Both the position numbers and the translations under genes were made by a program. A stretch of 64,000 nt of DNA, from positions 1 through 64,000 of the forward strand of contig JABLUY010000008.1 in NCBI GenBank assembly GCA_013306675.1, read 5' to 3'. The notes beneath the pieces are model-generated. The model worked only from the letters and a program-made list of their open reading frames with translations. It was not told the DNA's origin and ran no database searches. The DNA comes from Thraustochytrium sp. TN22. Its lineage: Eukaryota; Sar; Bigyra; Thraustochytrida; Thraustochytriidae. Positions 25,411 to 34,636 of the stretch are shown in pieces. The number at the start of each line of letters is the position of its first letter. Position 1 is the stretch's first letter.

Positions 25411-27870
25411 TCAGGCGGACCGATCCGTCGGGGCGCTGTCGGCCGAGGACTCGGAGGGCTTGTGCAGAGCCGCGAGGCGGTCGCGGTGAAAGAGCAGCTC
25501 CGGCTCGAGCACGAGAATGACGAGGAACTGCAGGCCAAAGTAGCCCGAAGCCAGCAGGCCGGCGGCGGTGATGAGGATGTTGACGAGGCCCAGCAGGCTC
25601 TGGTCCAGCGCCATCTCCTCGAACTGCGCATAGTAGCAGTTGAGCATGCGGTCGGTGCGCCGCGCGCGAAGATCGACCAGCGGCGCGTCCAGGTAGGGCG
25701 CGCCTGAGTAGACCAGCAGACTGTAGTTTGCGGCCATGCTGAAGGAGGCAAGACAGACGGCCGTGCCAAAGACGACCGGATTGCCCAACCCGTCGAAGAA
25801 AACGACGCGCTTGAGCTCGTTCAGCAGGCCCTGCAGGCGCTTCGCGTACCGCTCAGCGCGCGTCGGCGCGCGGATTGCAGCGAGCTCTCCCGTCGCGAGC
25901 AGGGCTGGCTCTGGGCCAGGGGTCAACCCCTCGGCACTGGCCATCTCGTCCCTGCGGACGCGGGCCCTCATGGCAGGCTCCCACGGCTCCAAGCCCGCCG
26001 TCCGGTACTCCCGTGGTATTGGCGAAAGGCCCGACCACTCCGCCTCGCGGTTCGCCAGCTCTGTCTCCAAGGCATCGAGCGGGTCCGGCATGAGGCGAAG
26101 GCGCTCAAGGCGCGCTGCGAGCTCCTGCGCGTATGCCACCTGGTCGCCGATCACGCGCAGCTCGGCAAGAAGCTGCGCGAGGTCCTCGCGCAGCGCCACG
26201 TAGTCGGCATGGAGAACCAGCGCGCGCCGCATGCCGCGCAGCCGCGAGGCGCGCACATCGAAGAATGTCCTCTCCGACTGCGCTACACGGTCCTCGTCCA
26301 CGGGCGCAAACAGATGCGGAATGAAGAACCACTCCAGAAAATCCGCCAGCCGCCTACGAAAGCCGTCGGCCCACAACACGCGCTCCGTCCGCAGCGCCTC
26401 GCGCTCGTCCGCCTCGTGAAAGGTTTCCATCTCGAGCTGCCGGAGGCCACGAGGCAGCGCCTCGTCGAGCCGCGCCGAGAGCTGCGCCGCCCGCTCGGTG
26501 AGCATAGCACGCTGCGCCTCCAAGTACGCCCCGGGAGACGGCTCCACATAGAGTGGCGTGAGCAGCCTATCGACGTCGATCGCCACGGCTTCGGCGCCCT
26601 GTAGCACCGCCTCGACCTCCGCCGTGAGTACCCGGCGCATGCGCGCCCGCACGAGCGCGTAGTACAGGACCAGCGGCACGCGCCACAAGGCGCGCGCCAC
26701 GGTGAAGATTGCCACCGCCAGGAGCCAAGCCGCGACCGTGCCGGCCCAGATCAGCCGCAAGATCGCCGAAGCAGCCAAAAAGGCGCCAAAGGCAACCGGC
26801 CCGCCCAGCGTGAGCCCGAGGTGCGCCGCCATGCCAGCGCCGACGAGCGGCCCGCACAGCACGAGCCAGAGGACCAGGTTCCTGCGCAGCGCGCCGAGCC
26901 GGAGCGCGTGCGTCGTGAGCAGCATGGTAAAGAGAGCCCCAAAGATGTAGGGGTACACGAGGACCGCTGGCAACATGTGTGTGAGACCGCCGCACGCCAG
27001 CACCACGGCGAGTGCAAACTTGTGCTCGAAGGCCCAGGTCGTGCCCACAAGGCGCTCCGCCTCCATGCGGTCTCGCGTCTCTGGGTCGTTGAAGGGTGCG
27101 AAGACAATCGCGGACACCGCCATCACGGCCCTCTGTGCCCTGGAGAACCCACCCGTCACGGGTGTCACCCAGACATCCGCGCTCGTCTGCTTCGCGACCA
27201 CACTGCCTTCAGCGGTCTCCTCGTCTACGATGAGCTGCACCTCAATCAAGGCGACCTGCTCCGGGCCAACAGCAGCGTCGTCCGCCTCAATGTGGTAGCT
27301 CGAAGGAAACCAGAGGCTGCCGCGGCCAAAAAGCTGCGCAAAGATTTGGGCCTCGAGCCTGCGCAAACGCTCCTGCGAGGCGCGCACGGGCCCCATGACA
27401 TCGTTCTCCAAGGCAGGCACGTTTGCGCGCGCGACGCGGTTCTCGAACCAGCCACGGACGGCGGCCAGCAGCCGCGGAAAGTAGCGCTTGAAATGAATGC
27501 GCATGTACAGCGTGAGGCAGGTCAGCAGCGCCGACGAGTTCGCAAACGAGTACACGAGCGCGCTGTAGCACGACCAAACGTCCTCGCACAGCTTCTCGCG
27601 GCCCTCAAGCAGGTGGGGCAAGACTAGCTTGCTGATGATGGACGCGACGGCCGCGGTCGTGAGTACCGAGAAGACCACGTTCTGCATTGCAGTCTTGCGC
27701 TCGCTGATGCTCTCTCCTTCGTCCTCACCCATGAAGACCAGCGCCAACTCCACAGGCACCGTCAGCACAAGGTACCACCACAGCGGCTTGGGCGTCTCGC
27801 CCAGCGCCTCGCAGCAGTTGCCGAAGCCCTCCACGTCTTGACCGTCGTACTCGAAGCACCACGCCGCCAT
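25411..27870 (-). CDS. large multi-pass membrane protein of unknown family
   Basis: 819 residues from ATG at 27870 in good context. Hydrophobic segments suggest about 8-10 membrane passes: one near residue 35-50, two at about 65-125, a cluster of five to six at about 270-410, and two near 690-790. Between them lie a soluble loop (about 140-265) and a long helical, charged region (about 410-680) rich in Arg, Glu and Leu that is probably cytosolic. An early WCFEYDGQDVEGFGNC segment has paired cysteines. No transporter, channel or enzyme signature is recognised. The layout (membrane cluster, long helical insertion, membrane pair) recalls ion-channel or polycystin-like proteins only loosely. It is upstream of PEX1's 3' end on the same strand. 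Real gene by length and membrane pattern; role unknown. Confidence 0.6.
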   Translation of the reverse strand: MAAWCFEYDGQDVEGFGNCCEALGETPKPLWWYLVLTVPVELALVFMGEDEGESISERKTAMQNVVFSVLTTAAVASIISKLVLPHLLEGREKLCEDVWSCYSALVYSFANSSALLTCLTLYMRIHFKRYFPRLLAAVRGWFENRVARANVPALENDVMGPVRASQERLRRLEAQIFAQLFGRGSLWFPSSYHIEADDAAVGPEQVALIEVQLIVDEETAEGSVVAKQTSADVWVTPVTGGFSRAQRAVMAVSAIVFAPFNDPETRDRMEAERLVGTTWAFEHKFALAVVLACGGLTHMLPAVLVYPYIFGALFTMLLTTHALRLGALRRNLVLWLVLCGPLVGAGMAAHLGLTLGGPVAFGAFLAASAILRLIWAGTVAAWLLAVAIFTVARALWRVPLVLYYALVRARMRRVLTAEVEAVLQGAEAVAIDVDRLLTPLYVEPSPGAYLEAQRAMLTERAAQLSARLDEALPRGLRQLEMETFHEADEREALRTERVLWADGFRRRLADFLEWFFIPHLFAPVDEDRVAQSERTFFDVRASRLRGMRRALVLHADYVALREDLAQLLAELRVIGDQVAYAQELAARLERLRLMPDPLDALETELANREAEWSGLSPIPREYRTAGLEPWEPAMRARVRRDEMASAEGLTPGPEPALLATGELAAIRAPTRAERYAKRLQGLLNELKRVVFFDGLGNPVVFGTAVCLASFSMAANYSLLVYSGAPYLDAPLVDLRARRTDRMLNCYYAQFEEMALDQSLLGLVNILITAAGLLASGYFGLQFLVILVLEPELLFHRDRLAALHKPSESSADSAPTDRSA

Positions 27871-28392
27871 TGTGCACGGCTGAGTGAACGGACGACGCGA
27901 CGGCCGGGCCCTCTGCTCAGGCCGGACTGGCGTCGGTGCGCTCCTGCAGCGCCGCGCCGTGCCGTTTCAGCACACCGTGAGCCTGTGCCGCCGAGCGCGA
28001 GCGCGCTGCGCGCCTTGGCCGTGCGCCGTGGCCTCCACCACAACCGCGGCCAGCGCCGGCCTGGCCTGTCCGGCGAGTCCTGACAGGCTCGGCCCTCTGA
28101 AGCGGCTCTGGCAGAAAGTTGGCACTGCAAGTTGCGACAGTGCAGTCTTTCACTCTTGGACAACGTGTGCACGAACTGTGGGCCAGTCAGGACACCGGGC
28201 CGGCCCGAGTCTGAGAGGCAGTCTGAGGCAGTCTGACTCGGACAGGACGGCTCATCGCCGCTGTCGGCCGCCACAGACAGGCAGGCTGAGCCTTCCCTGG
28301 AGGGAGGGCCTTCACGTCGGCCCGGCATTCCTTTCCCTTGCTTCTTCACGACTTACATAAAAAGAAAGTCTTCCGTTTGCGTGCTTTGTCTA
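27871..28392. other. gap between membrane gene and PEX1
   Basis: A 522-bp stretch between two minus-strand genes. It includes a triplicated AGTCTGAGGC-like unit at about 28205-28235. No gene, RNA or regulatory motif recognised. Confidence 0.5.
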
Positions 28393-31300
28393 TTACTTGA
28401 GCGCAGTGCGCTGCTTGCCGTCCGAGTAGCCGCTGACGGCGTTGAAGTCGGCGCCGCGATCTCCCTTGAAGGCGTCGTAAATGCGGTTGTAGCGCTCGCG
28501 CTCGTCGCGAGAGACCGAGGGCCGCGCGTCGCGAAGCGCCTGGAGCACGTGGCGGTCTTCGATAAGGAGCTGCGGCTGGGGTGCCCCGCTCGCGGCGGCG
28601 GTGTCGCCGGTCTCCTTGGTCTCCCCGTTGTTGTCATCACCGTCGCCATCCTGGTGGCTGGGCTCGTCGAGGTCGCCGTGAATGGCGTCGAGCTGGGCCG
28701 AGTACAGGATGGCCTGCAGGTCGGCGCCGGTGAAGAGCTCGGCTTCGGGCGCACGGGCGACGCGCGGCAGGACTTCGTGCGCCGTGGGCCCGAGCGGCAT
28801 CTTGGCGCCCACGGCGCGAAGAATATCCTCGCGCTCCGCAGCGTCGGGAAAGCCGCAGAGAAGCTGCTTGTCGAGGCGGCCCGGACGCAAGAGCGCCGGG
28901 TCGACCAGGTCGGGCCGCGAGGTCGCAGCCATGACGTAGACGCCGGAGCGCGTCTCGACGCCGTCCAGAAAGGTGAGCAGCTGGTTGACAACGCGGTCGG
29001 TGACGCCCGAGGAGTCGTTGCCGCGGCGCGGCGCGACGGCGTCGAACTCGTCAAAGAATACGACGCAGGGCGCCGCCGCGGCGCCGCGTGCGAAGAGGTC
29101 GCGCACGGCCTGCTCACTGGCACCAATGTACTTGTTGAGCACCTCGGGCCCCTTGACACTGATGAAGTTAAGACCGCACTCCTTGGCCACGGCGCCGGCC
29201 AGCATGGTCTTGCCGCAGCCCGGCGGACCGTAGAGCAATATTCCAGAGGCCAGGCGCTGCGGCGACCGCTCGTAGAGCGGCGCGAACTGGATCGGCAGCT
29301 CCAGCGTTTCCTTGAGCACTCGCCGCACCGTGTGGAGGCCACCCACGTCGCTCCACTTGACGTCCGACTTGGCCAGCGCAACGCCGCGCAGCGCCGCCGG
29401 CGTGAAGCCCTCCAGGGCGCGCTCGAAGTGCTCCTGACGCAGCTGCACGGGGTCATCCGCGCCTGCGGGCTCAGCGTCGCCAACCTCGCTGCCGTTGGCC
29501 CCGGCGGCTGGCTTCTCCAGCTCCTGGCGCAGGAGGTCCTGAAGCGACTCGTGCATGGCGCGCTCTACCAGAGTACGCAGGTCGGCGGGCGCGTAGCCCT
29601 CAGCCTGCGCGGCGACCTCGTCCAGGTCAAGGTTCGATTGCGCGCCGCAGTCGCAGACGCGCAGGAGCGCCTCGAGGACGACCGTGCGGTCATGCGCCGT
29701 GAGCGGCTGCACCTCGACGATATGATCGAAGAGACCGGGCCGCTGCAGCGACTTGCGCAGCGAGCCCTTCTCCCGGCCGGTGGCAAGCCACGACACCGCG
29801 CGGTGCGTGATGCTGCGGCCCTCGAGCGAGTCCACCTCGGCAGACTGCAGCTCCACGCGCTCAAAGGTCTCCAGCTTGCGCTGGTACTGCGTGCAGAGGT
29901 CCTCAATCCACTCCACAAGCCAGACGAGCTGCGCGTCGTCCCCGCCGCCGCCGCCGCCCTCGCCGCCCGCGCCCGTGGGCAGGAGCAGGTCCAGGTCGTC
30001 GAAGACGATAAGCGAGGGCGCCATACGCAGCGCCTCCGAGAACGCCGACGAGATGGCCGACTCTACCTCGCTCCGCTTGCTGCCGCGCAGACTCGCGCAC
30101 GCCACCCAGACGGTGTGCACAAGGCCGTGCGCGTCGCAGCGCAGCTCGCGCGCGATCGCCTGCGCTAGCGCCGACTTGCCCGCGCCGCGGCCGCCGCACA
30201 GGTAAACGCCGCCCGGATGCGGCCCGCCGAGCGCCAGGCGGTGCCGCGCCTCTAGTCGCCGCAGCACGGGCCGCAGCCGCTCCAGTGCGCTCTCGCCGTA
30301 CTGCTGGAAGGCGCCCAGGTCGGCCAGCGACAGCTGGCCAAAGTACTCGCGGTAATGTGCCGGGATGCCGCCGCTGCGCACCCGCTGCACGAGACCGCCG
30401 CCGCCGCCCTCCGCGGTCGAGGTCGAGCTCGACCCCTTGCTGCTGCCGCCGCCGCCGCCACCACCACCGGCTGCAGCCTCGTCCTCGGCCGAGGCGGCAG
30501 CGACGGTGTCATCCGCCACTGCGGCCCGTGAGATCCTCTGCAGGCCGGCGTCCACAAGGTACTTCTCCACCTGCCACTCGATCTTGGATCCCGGCATCAC
30601 CAACCAGTGCACGGGCTCCAGCACGCGCCTCTTGTCGGTGGCGTCCGCCTCAGCCCCCTGGCCGCCCTTGGCGCCTTCGGTCTCCGGGGAGGCCACACGG
30701 CTGTTGCGGTCACTAATGCGAACCATGAAGTGGATCGTGCGGCCCTGTGCGCGCCGCGCCGTCATGCCGTTGCCGCCGCGCACGTGCAGCGCGATGATGG
30801 AGCCGTCCGCGACCGGGGCACCGTGCGCCGTGCCGGCGCCATTCGGCGGCGGCAATTTGGCGGCCGGGGGGCCTCCTGGACGCACGAGCATCATGCGCCG
30901 CTGCCAGAGTTGCGCGGCGAGGGAGGCGTCGCGGCAAAAGGCTTCGTCCGCCGTCAGGCCGGCAGCCTGTGCCTCGTCGCGGCCCGCGATGGCCGTCAGG
31001 CGCACGCCGAGCGGCGGGAAGGCCTCTGGGCACGACCGTGGCTCGAAGCGCGGCATGCGCAGCACGACAGCCTCCAGCGGGCTCACCTTGCAGCGCACCT
31101 GGAGAGCGCGCGGCAACAGGAGGTGACCGGGCGCCGCACGATCCGACACGCGCAGGCGCACGTGCTCCTCGTGCAGCGCCGACATGAGGCCCTGCGCCGG
31201 CTTCAGAGCGACGCGCTTCGACTTGCGCGCGCGCTCCACGAGCTGCACGCGGCGCGCGTTGGACAACACCACGATGAGCGGACGCGAGGGATCTTCCTTG

Positions 31301-32169
31301 TACACCAGGTCACCGTTGTCCAGGACCTTGACAGGCGGCCAGCCCGCGCCGCGCTCCAGGCGCGCCACCGTGGCCCGATGCACGGCTGCGATCCCATTCC
31401 AGTCGCCCTCATCCTCCTCGGCGTCTGGATCCTCCAGGTCCTCCTCCTCGGCGTGCTGCACGGGCTGCACGCGGAGCCGGAGGCCGCGTGCCCCCGCGCT
31501 ACCCTCCAGCTCGCGCTGTCGCAGGCTCTGCTGCCGGTGCTGGTCGTCCTTGCTGCGCAGCTTGGGGGCCACCACAACCTCCGTATTGCGCGCCAGGCGC
31601 ACGCACAACGCCTGGCCCTGCTCCACGAGCGAGATGTTCGACACCTGCATGTTGATGCGAATGTGCCCGTGGACCCACATCGGGAAGCGCTGGCCGGGGC
31701 CCAGCACGGAAATCTGCGAGAGCAGTTCGTCCTCCACAAAGTGCGCATGCATTTGCAGGATGTCCCAGTCGTCCGCGGTCACCGGATCCACCTCCACGCG
31801 CGCGGCCACCGGCGCGAACGGGACCACCGCCACCGACACCACCAGCGGCGCGTCCGGCGACACGGCGGCAGCCGCGTCCAGCGCCGCCTTGATGCCCAGC
31901 GCGTCCGCCAGCCCTGCTGGCAGCTCCAAATAGTGTCCACTCGAGGTCGCCTCCGTCCAGCCCACGAAGGCCTGGCACGGCCGCGCCAGGCCGCCGCTCT
32001 CCGGCGTCGGCGGGCCCAGCCATCCGAGCCGCAGCGCCACCACGCCCTGAGACTTGGCAGGAACCGCCGCGCGCACCGTCTGCGCGAAGGACGACGGCAC
32101 CCGCACGAAGTTCGTGCTCGCCGTCGCCAGCACCACGGGCAGCTGCACGTGCAGCTGCCGTCGCGACAT
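28393..32169 (-). CDS. PEX1: peroxisomal AAA-ATPase PEX1
   Basis: 1258 residues from the ATG at 32169. The N-terminal domain carries the PEX1 pattern VEVDPVTADDWDILQMHAHF and FPMWVHGHIRIN. The D1 AAA domain has Walker A GGRGAGKS at residue 659 and a Walker B ending in DDLD rather than DEXD, as known for the non-hydrolysing D1 of PEX1. The D2 AAA domain has Walker A GPPGCGKT at 981, the IGASEQAVRDLF segment, Walker B VVFFDEFDA near 1034, and arginine-finger and sensor segments AATSRPDLVDPALLRPGRLD. PEX1 pairs with PEX6 on the peroxisome membrane to extract ubiquitinated PEX5 for recycling. Length matches the human protein (1283). The upstream frame to 32634 is open but lacks homology; the ATG chosen precedes the conserved N-domain directly. 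Confidence 0.96.
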   Translation of the reverse strand: MSRRQLHVQLPVVLATASTNFVRVPSSFAQTVRAAVPAKSQGVVALRLGWLGPPTPESGGLARPCQAFVGWTEATSSGHYLELPAGLADALGIKAALDAAAAVSPDAPLVVSVAVVPFAPVAARVEVDPVTADDWDILQMHAHFVEDELLSQISVLGPGQRFPMWVHGHIRINMQVSNISLVEQGQALCVRLARNTEVVVAPKLRSKDDQHRQQSLRQRELEGSAGARGLRLRVQPVQHAEEEDLEDPDAEEDEGDWNGIAAVHRATVARLERGAGWPPVKVLDNGDLVYKEDPSRPLIVVLSNARRVQLVERARKSKRVALKPAQGLMSALHEEHVRLRVSDRAAPGHLLLPRALQVRCKVSPLEAVVLRMPRFEPRSCPEAFPPLGVRLTAIAGRDEAQAAGLTADEAFCRDASLAAQLWQRRMMLVRPGGPPAAKLPPPNGAGTAHGAPVADGSIIALHVRGGNGMTARRAQGRTIHFMVRISDRNSRVASPETEGAKGGQGAEADATDKRRVLEPVHWLVMPGSKIEWQVEKYLVDAGLQRISRAAVADDTVAAASAEDEAAAGGGGGGGGSSKGSSSTSTAEGGGGGLVQRVRSGGIPAHYREYFGQLSLADLGAFQQYGESALERLRPVLRRLEARHRLALGGPHPGGVYLCGGRGAGKSALAQAIARELRCDAHGLVHTVWVACASLRGSKRSEVESAISSAFSEALRMAPSLIVFDDLDLLLPTGAGGEGGGGGGDDAQLVWLVEWIEDLCTQYQRKLETFERVELQSAEVDSLEGRSITHRAVSWLATGREKGSLRKSLQRPGLFDHIVEVQPLTAHDRTVVLEALLRVCDCGAQSNLDLDEVAAQAEGYAPADLRTLVERAMHESLQDLLRQELEKPAAGANGSEVGDAEPAGADDPVQLRQEHFERALEGFTPAALRGVALAKSDVKWSDVGGLHTVRRVLKETLELPIQFAPLYERSPQRLASGILLYGPPGCGKTMLAGAVAKECGLNFISVKGPEVLNKYIGASEQAVRDLFARGAAAAPCVVFFDEFDAVAPRRGNDSSGVTDRVVNQLLTFLDGVETRSGVYVMAATSRPDLVDPALLRPGRLDKQLLCGFPDAAEREDILRAVGAKMPLGPTAHEVLPRVARAPEAELFTGADLQAILYSAQLDAIHGDLDEPSHQDGDGDDNNGETKETGDTAAASGAPQPQLLIEDRHVLQALRDARPSVSRDERERYNRIYDAFKGDRGADFNAVSGYSDGKQRTALK

Positions 32170-33264
32170 GCTTGCTCCCTGCTCTTTGCTTTCGCCGAGC
32201 TCAAGAGGCTCGACTTCTCGCCCGCTGGCCGCCGGGGCCCTGGCCGCCGCGCCGCCGCGCGCCGCGCTGCACCAAGCCGCGCCGCACCAAGCCGCGCCGC
32301 CGTGCCACCGCTGCACAGCCGCCGCGCCGCCGCCGCGCTCGTTCAAGGTTTGCTCCGCGCTGCAGGCTGCTGGGAATCTCCCTCTTCTTTTCCTCCGCCG
32401 CGTGGGAACCGCGGGCGACCCGGCCATGGCCGGGCGCCTTTTATTCTTTGTCAACGTGGACTGACTCGGCCCGAGAGACTCGGCCCGAGAGACCTGGCCC
32501 GAGCTCAAGCTTTGTGGATAATTGGTTTGCTTCTCGCCGAGCTCGGCTCCTGAAGACCGTGGCGACTTCGCTTGCACTTGTGCGCGCCAAGCCAAGAAGC
32601 ATGACCAGGGTCTGAAGGGGAGGGTGGACAGCACCTCGGGTCAAGTGAAAGTTCACGAGGGGCTCGTGTCCTCGCCGCCCAAGGTGGGCTCGGTGAGCGC
32701 TATTGATGACGATGGCAAGCTTGCTCCCCCAGCGTGAGGTTGTGCTTGCGCGGCAAGGTAAGAAAGCGGCGCGAGAGATGTGGGCACATGGGCAAATGTG
32801 GCAAACAACAAGCTAGCTTGGGTCTACGGCCCCTCATGTCCTCAGCACCTCTTTGTTGGCCTGTGAGCCACTCGCGTTCTCTGTGCCACAGCCCTCATCT
32901 CAGGCGCGAAGACAGCCAGTATTCCGCCCCGAGCACGGCGGCTCAAGCAGTCTCATCTCTCTCTCTCTCTCTCTCTCTTCTTTGGTTGAGCTCGCGCTGC
33001 CTCATCACGTCTGTAGTAGAAAGCAAGGTAAGCGAAATGGGAAAATGTTAGGTGATGTTGTGATCGCAAGAATACGGCAGAGGTCGAAGAGTGGAAGAGG
33101 GCACCGAGCCACTCGGTCACGCTTGAGGAGCGGACGCGGCCGCAAGGCCGGAGCTCCCTCCGCGCGACGCGGTCGCCGGCGTGACGAGGGATGAGTGCTG
33201 TTGTGTGAAGAGTTGTGCAGCTACGAATGAGGTTTCCCCCCGGGGTCGCGGGAGAGAAAAACAT
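32170..33264. other. gap between PEX1 start and RPL13A end
   Basis: 1.1 kb between two minus-strand genes. It holds the PEX1 promoter/leader, including a GCGCCGCACCAAGCC-type short duplication near 32260-32300, and the RPL13A 3' region. On the + strand there are two consensus 5' splice sites (CAAG|GTAAGA near 32757, CAAG|GTAAGC near 33030) and a (CT)n tract at about 32954-32978. No coding frame supports a + strand gene. Confidence 0.45.
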
Positions 33265-33864
33265 TTAGTAGCCGAACTGCTCAAGGGTGGCCTTGGCGTC
33301 GGCCGGGATGTCAGCCTCCTCCGCCGCCTTGGCCATGAGCTCGCGGTCGGCCTTCTTGCTCTCGTAGTAGGCGGCGCCCTTGGCCTTGCGCTTCTCCTCA
33401 AGGGCGGCGACGACCTTGCGGTACTTCCAGCCATAGCCCGAGGTGAGCTCGCCCAGGTTGGTGGACTTGCGGCCCGGGCGCAGCTTGAGCACGGTAAGCG
33501 CCTCCGGGATAACCATGCGCTTCATGCGGTCGTACGGGTGCGGGATGCCCTCAAAGGCCTTGAGGCGGTTGAGCGCCGCCTGGCCGCGCTGCGTCTTGTG
33601 CGGGATCATGCCGCGGATCATGCGCTTGAGCTGCTGCGCCGGCGACCGCAGCGAGAACGGGCCGCGCTCCGGGTTGATGGCCGTCTTCTTGTTGAACTTA
33701 TCCTCCAGCTTGATGCGGTTGCGGTGGATGTGGCCCGAGATCTCCAGCTCCTCGCAGCGCACCGCCACCACGCGCTGGCCGCACAGCAGCTCCTTGGCGA
33801 TGATGCTTGCCAGCCGGCCCATCAGGTGCCCGCGGCAGTCCACCACGATGACCTTCTCGAACAT
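33265..33864 (-). CDS. RPL13A: 60S ribosomal protein L13a (uL13)
   Basis: 199 residues from the ATG at 33864. The uL13 fold is clear: VIVVDCRGHLMGRLASIIAK, then EELEISGHIHRNR, PERGPFSLRSPAQQL, RMIRGMIPHKTQRG, and the FEGIPHPYD block. A typical eukaryotic C-terminal helix follows (SGYGWKYRKVVAALEEKRKAK). uL13 is a structural protein of the large cytosolic ribosomal subunit. Length fits eukaryotic L13a (about 200), longer than bacterial L13 (about 142). No intron, whereas many eukaryotes have several here. The open frame continues upstream without an ATG. It is divergent from CDC16. Confidence 0.97.
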   Translation of the reverse strand: MFEKVIVVDCRGHLMGRLASIIAKELLCGQRVVAVRCEELEISGHIHRNRIKLEDKFNKKTAINPERGPFSLRSPAQQLKRMIRGMIPHKTQRGQAALNRLKAFEGIPHPYDRMKRMVIPEALTVLKLRPGRKSTNLGELTSGYGWKYRKVVAALEEKRKAKGAAYYESKKADRELMAKAAEEADIPADAKATLEQFGY

Positions 33865-34636
33865 CGTGCCTCCCTCCTCGCTCCTCGACTCACGCACGCA
33901 ACCACGCACGCACCAAGGGCTCTGCCCGCCGCCGCGCTCGCCTGCCCCTCGCCTCCCGCCTCCTTCCCTTCCCTCCCTGCCACCGACTGCGCTCTCGCTC
34001 CGCCAAGCATTCCCCGCCGGCGCCCCTCCGCGCCGGACTCCGCCCTACCCTACCCGGCCGCCCCGCTAGGCCCCGCTACGCGCGCCTACACCCGGCCGTT
34101 TCGCGCCGCGCGCGCCCGCCGCCCCAACCGACGAAACCGCCGTAACCGCGACGCCGCGTGTGCGACAGGTGTGCGGCGGGTGTGCGGTGAAAGGGGACGG
34201 GGGGCGCGCCGCGCGGACGGGCGGCGAAGGCGCAGCTTGGCAAGCAGCGGCTCGAGACCGGAGGCAGACCCGACCCGCGCGAGCCCGCCCGGCGACGGCG
34301 AGACGCGCGCGGAGGCGGGGCGGGGCTCGCGACGCCGCGAGGCAGGCGCGGAGGCGCGGCGCAAGGGCCAACGCTGGGCTGAGAAGGGCCGAGCCGCGGC
34401 GAGCAGCGCGGGACGCCGGAGAGCAGGGGCGACCTCCTCGCGCCGACGGTTGCGCTGCCGCTGCTGGAGCTGCAGTTGCAGCAGCTGCTCCTGCTGCTGC
34501 TGTAGCTGCTGCTGCTGCTGCTGCTGCTGGTGGTGGTGGTCGAGAGGCGCCAGGGAGCTGCTAGCTGGACGTCTGGAAAAAGCAGCGCGAGAGAAGGGGC
34601 GAGGAGGGAGGGAGCGCAAGCGGCGGCGACCCTATC
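33865..34636. repeat. divergent promoter region with (CTG)n tract
   Basis: 772 bp between RPL13A (-) and CDC16 (+). A (CTG)n run with interruptions spans about 34478-34543, followed by a (GGT)n patch, ending about 90 bp before the CDC16 ATG; it is likely in its 5' leader. No gene recognised. Confidence 0.8.

Noticed and set aside
30607-32553. 648-residue + strand frame opposite PEX1
   Set aside because: Antisense shadow of the PEX1 N-terminal half, with no domain of its own.
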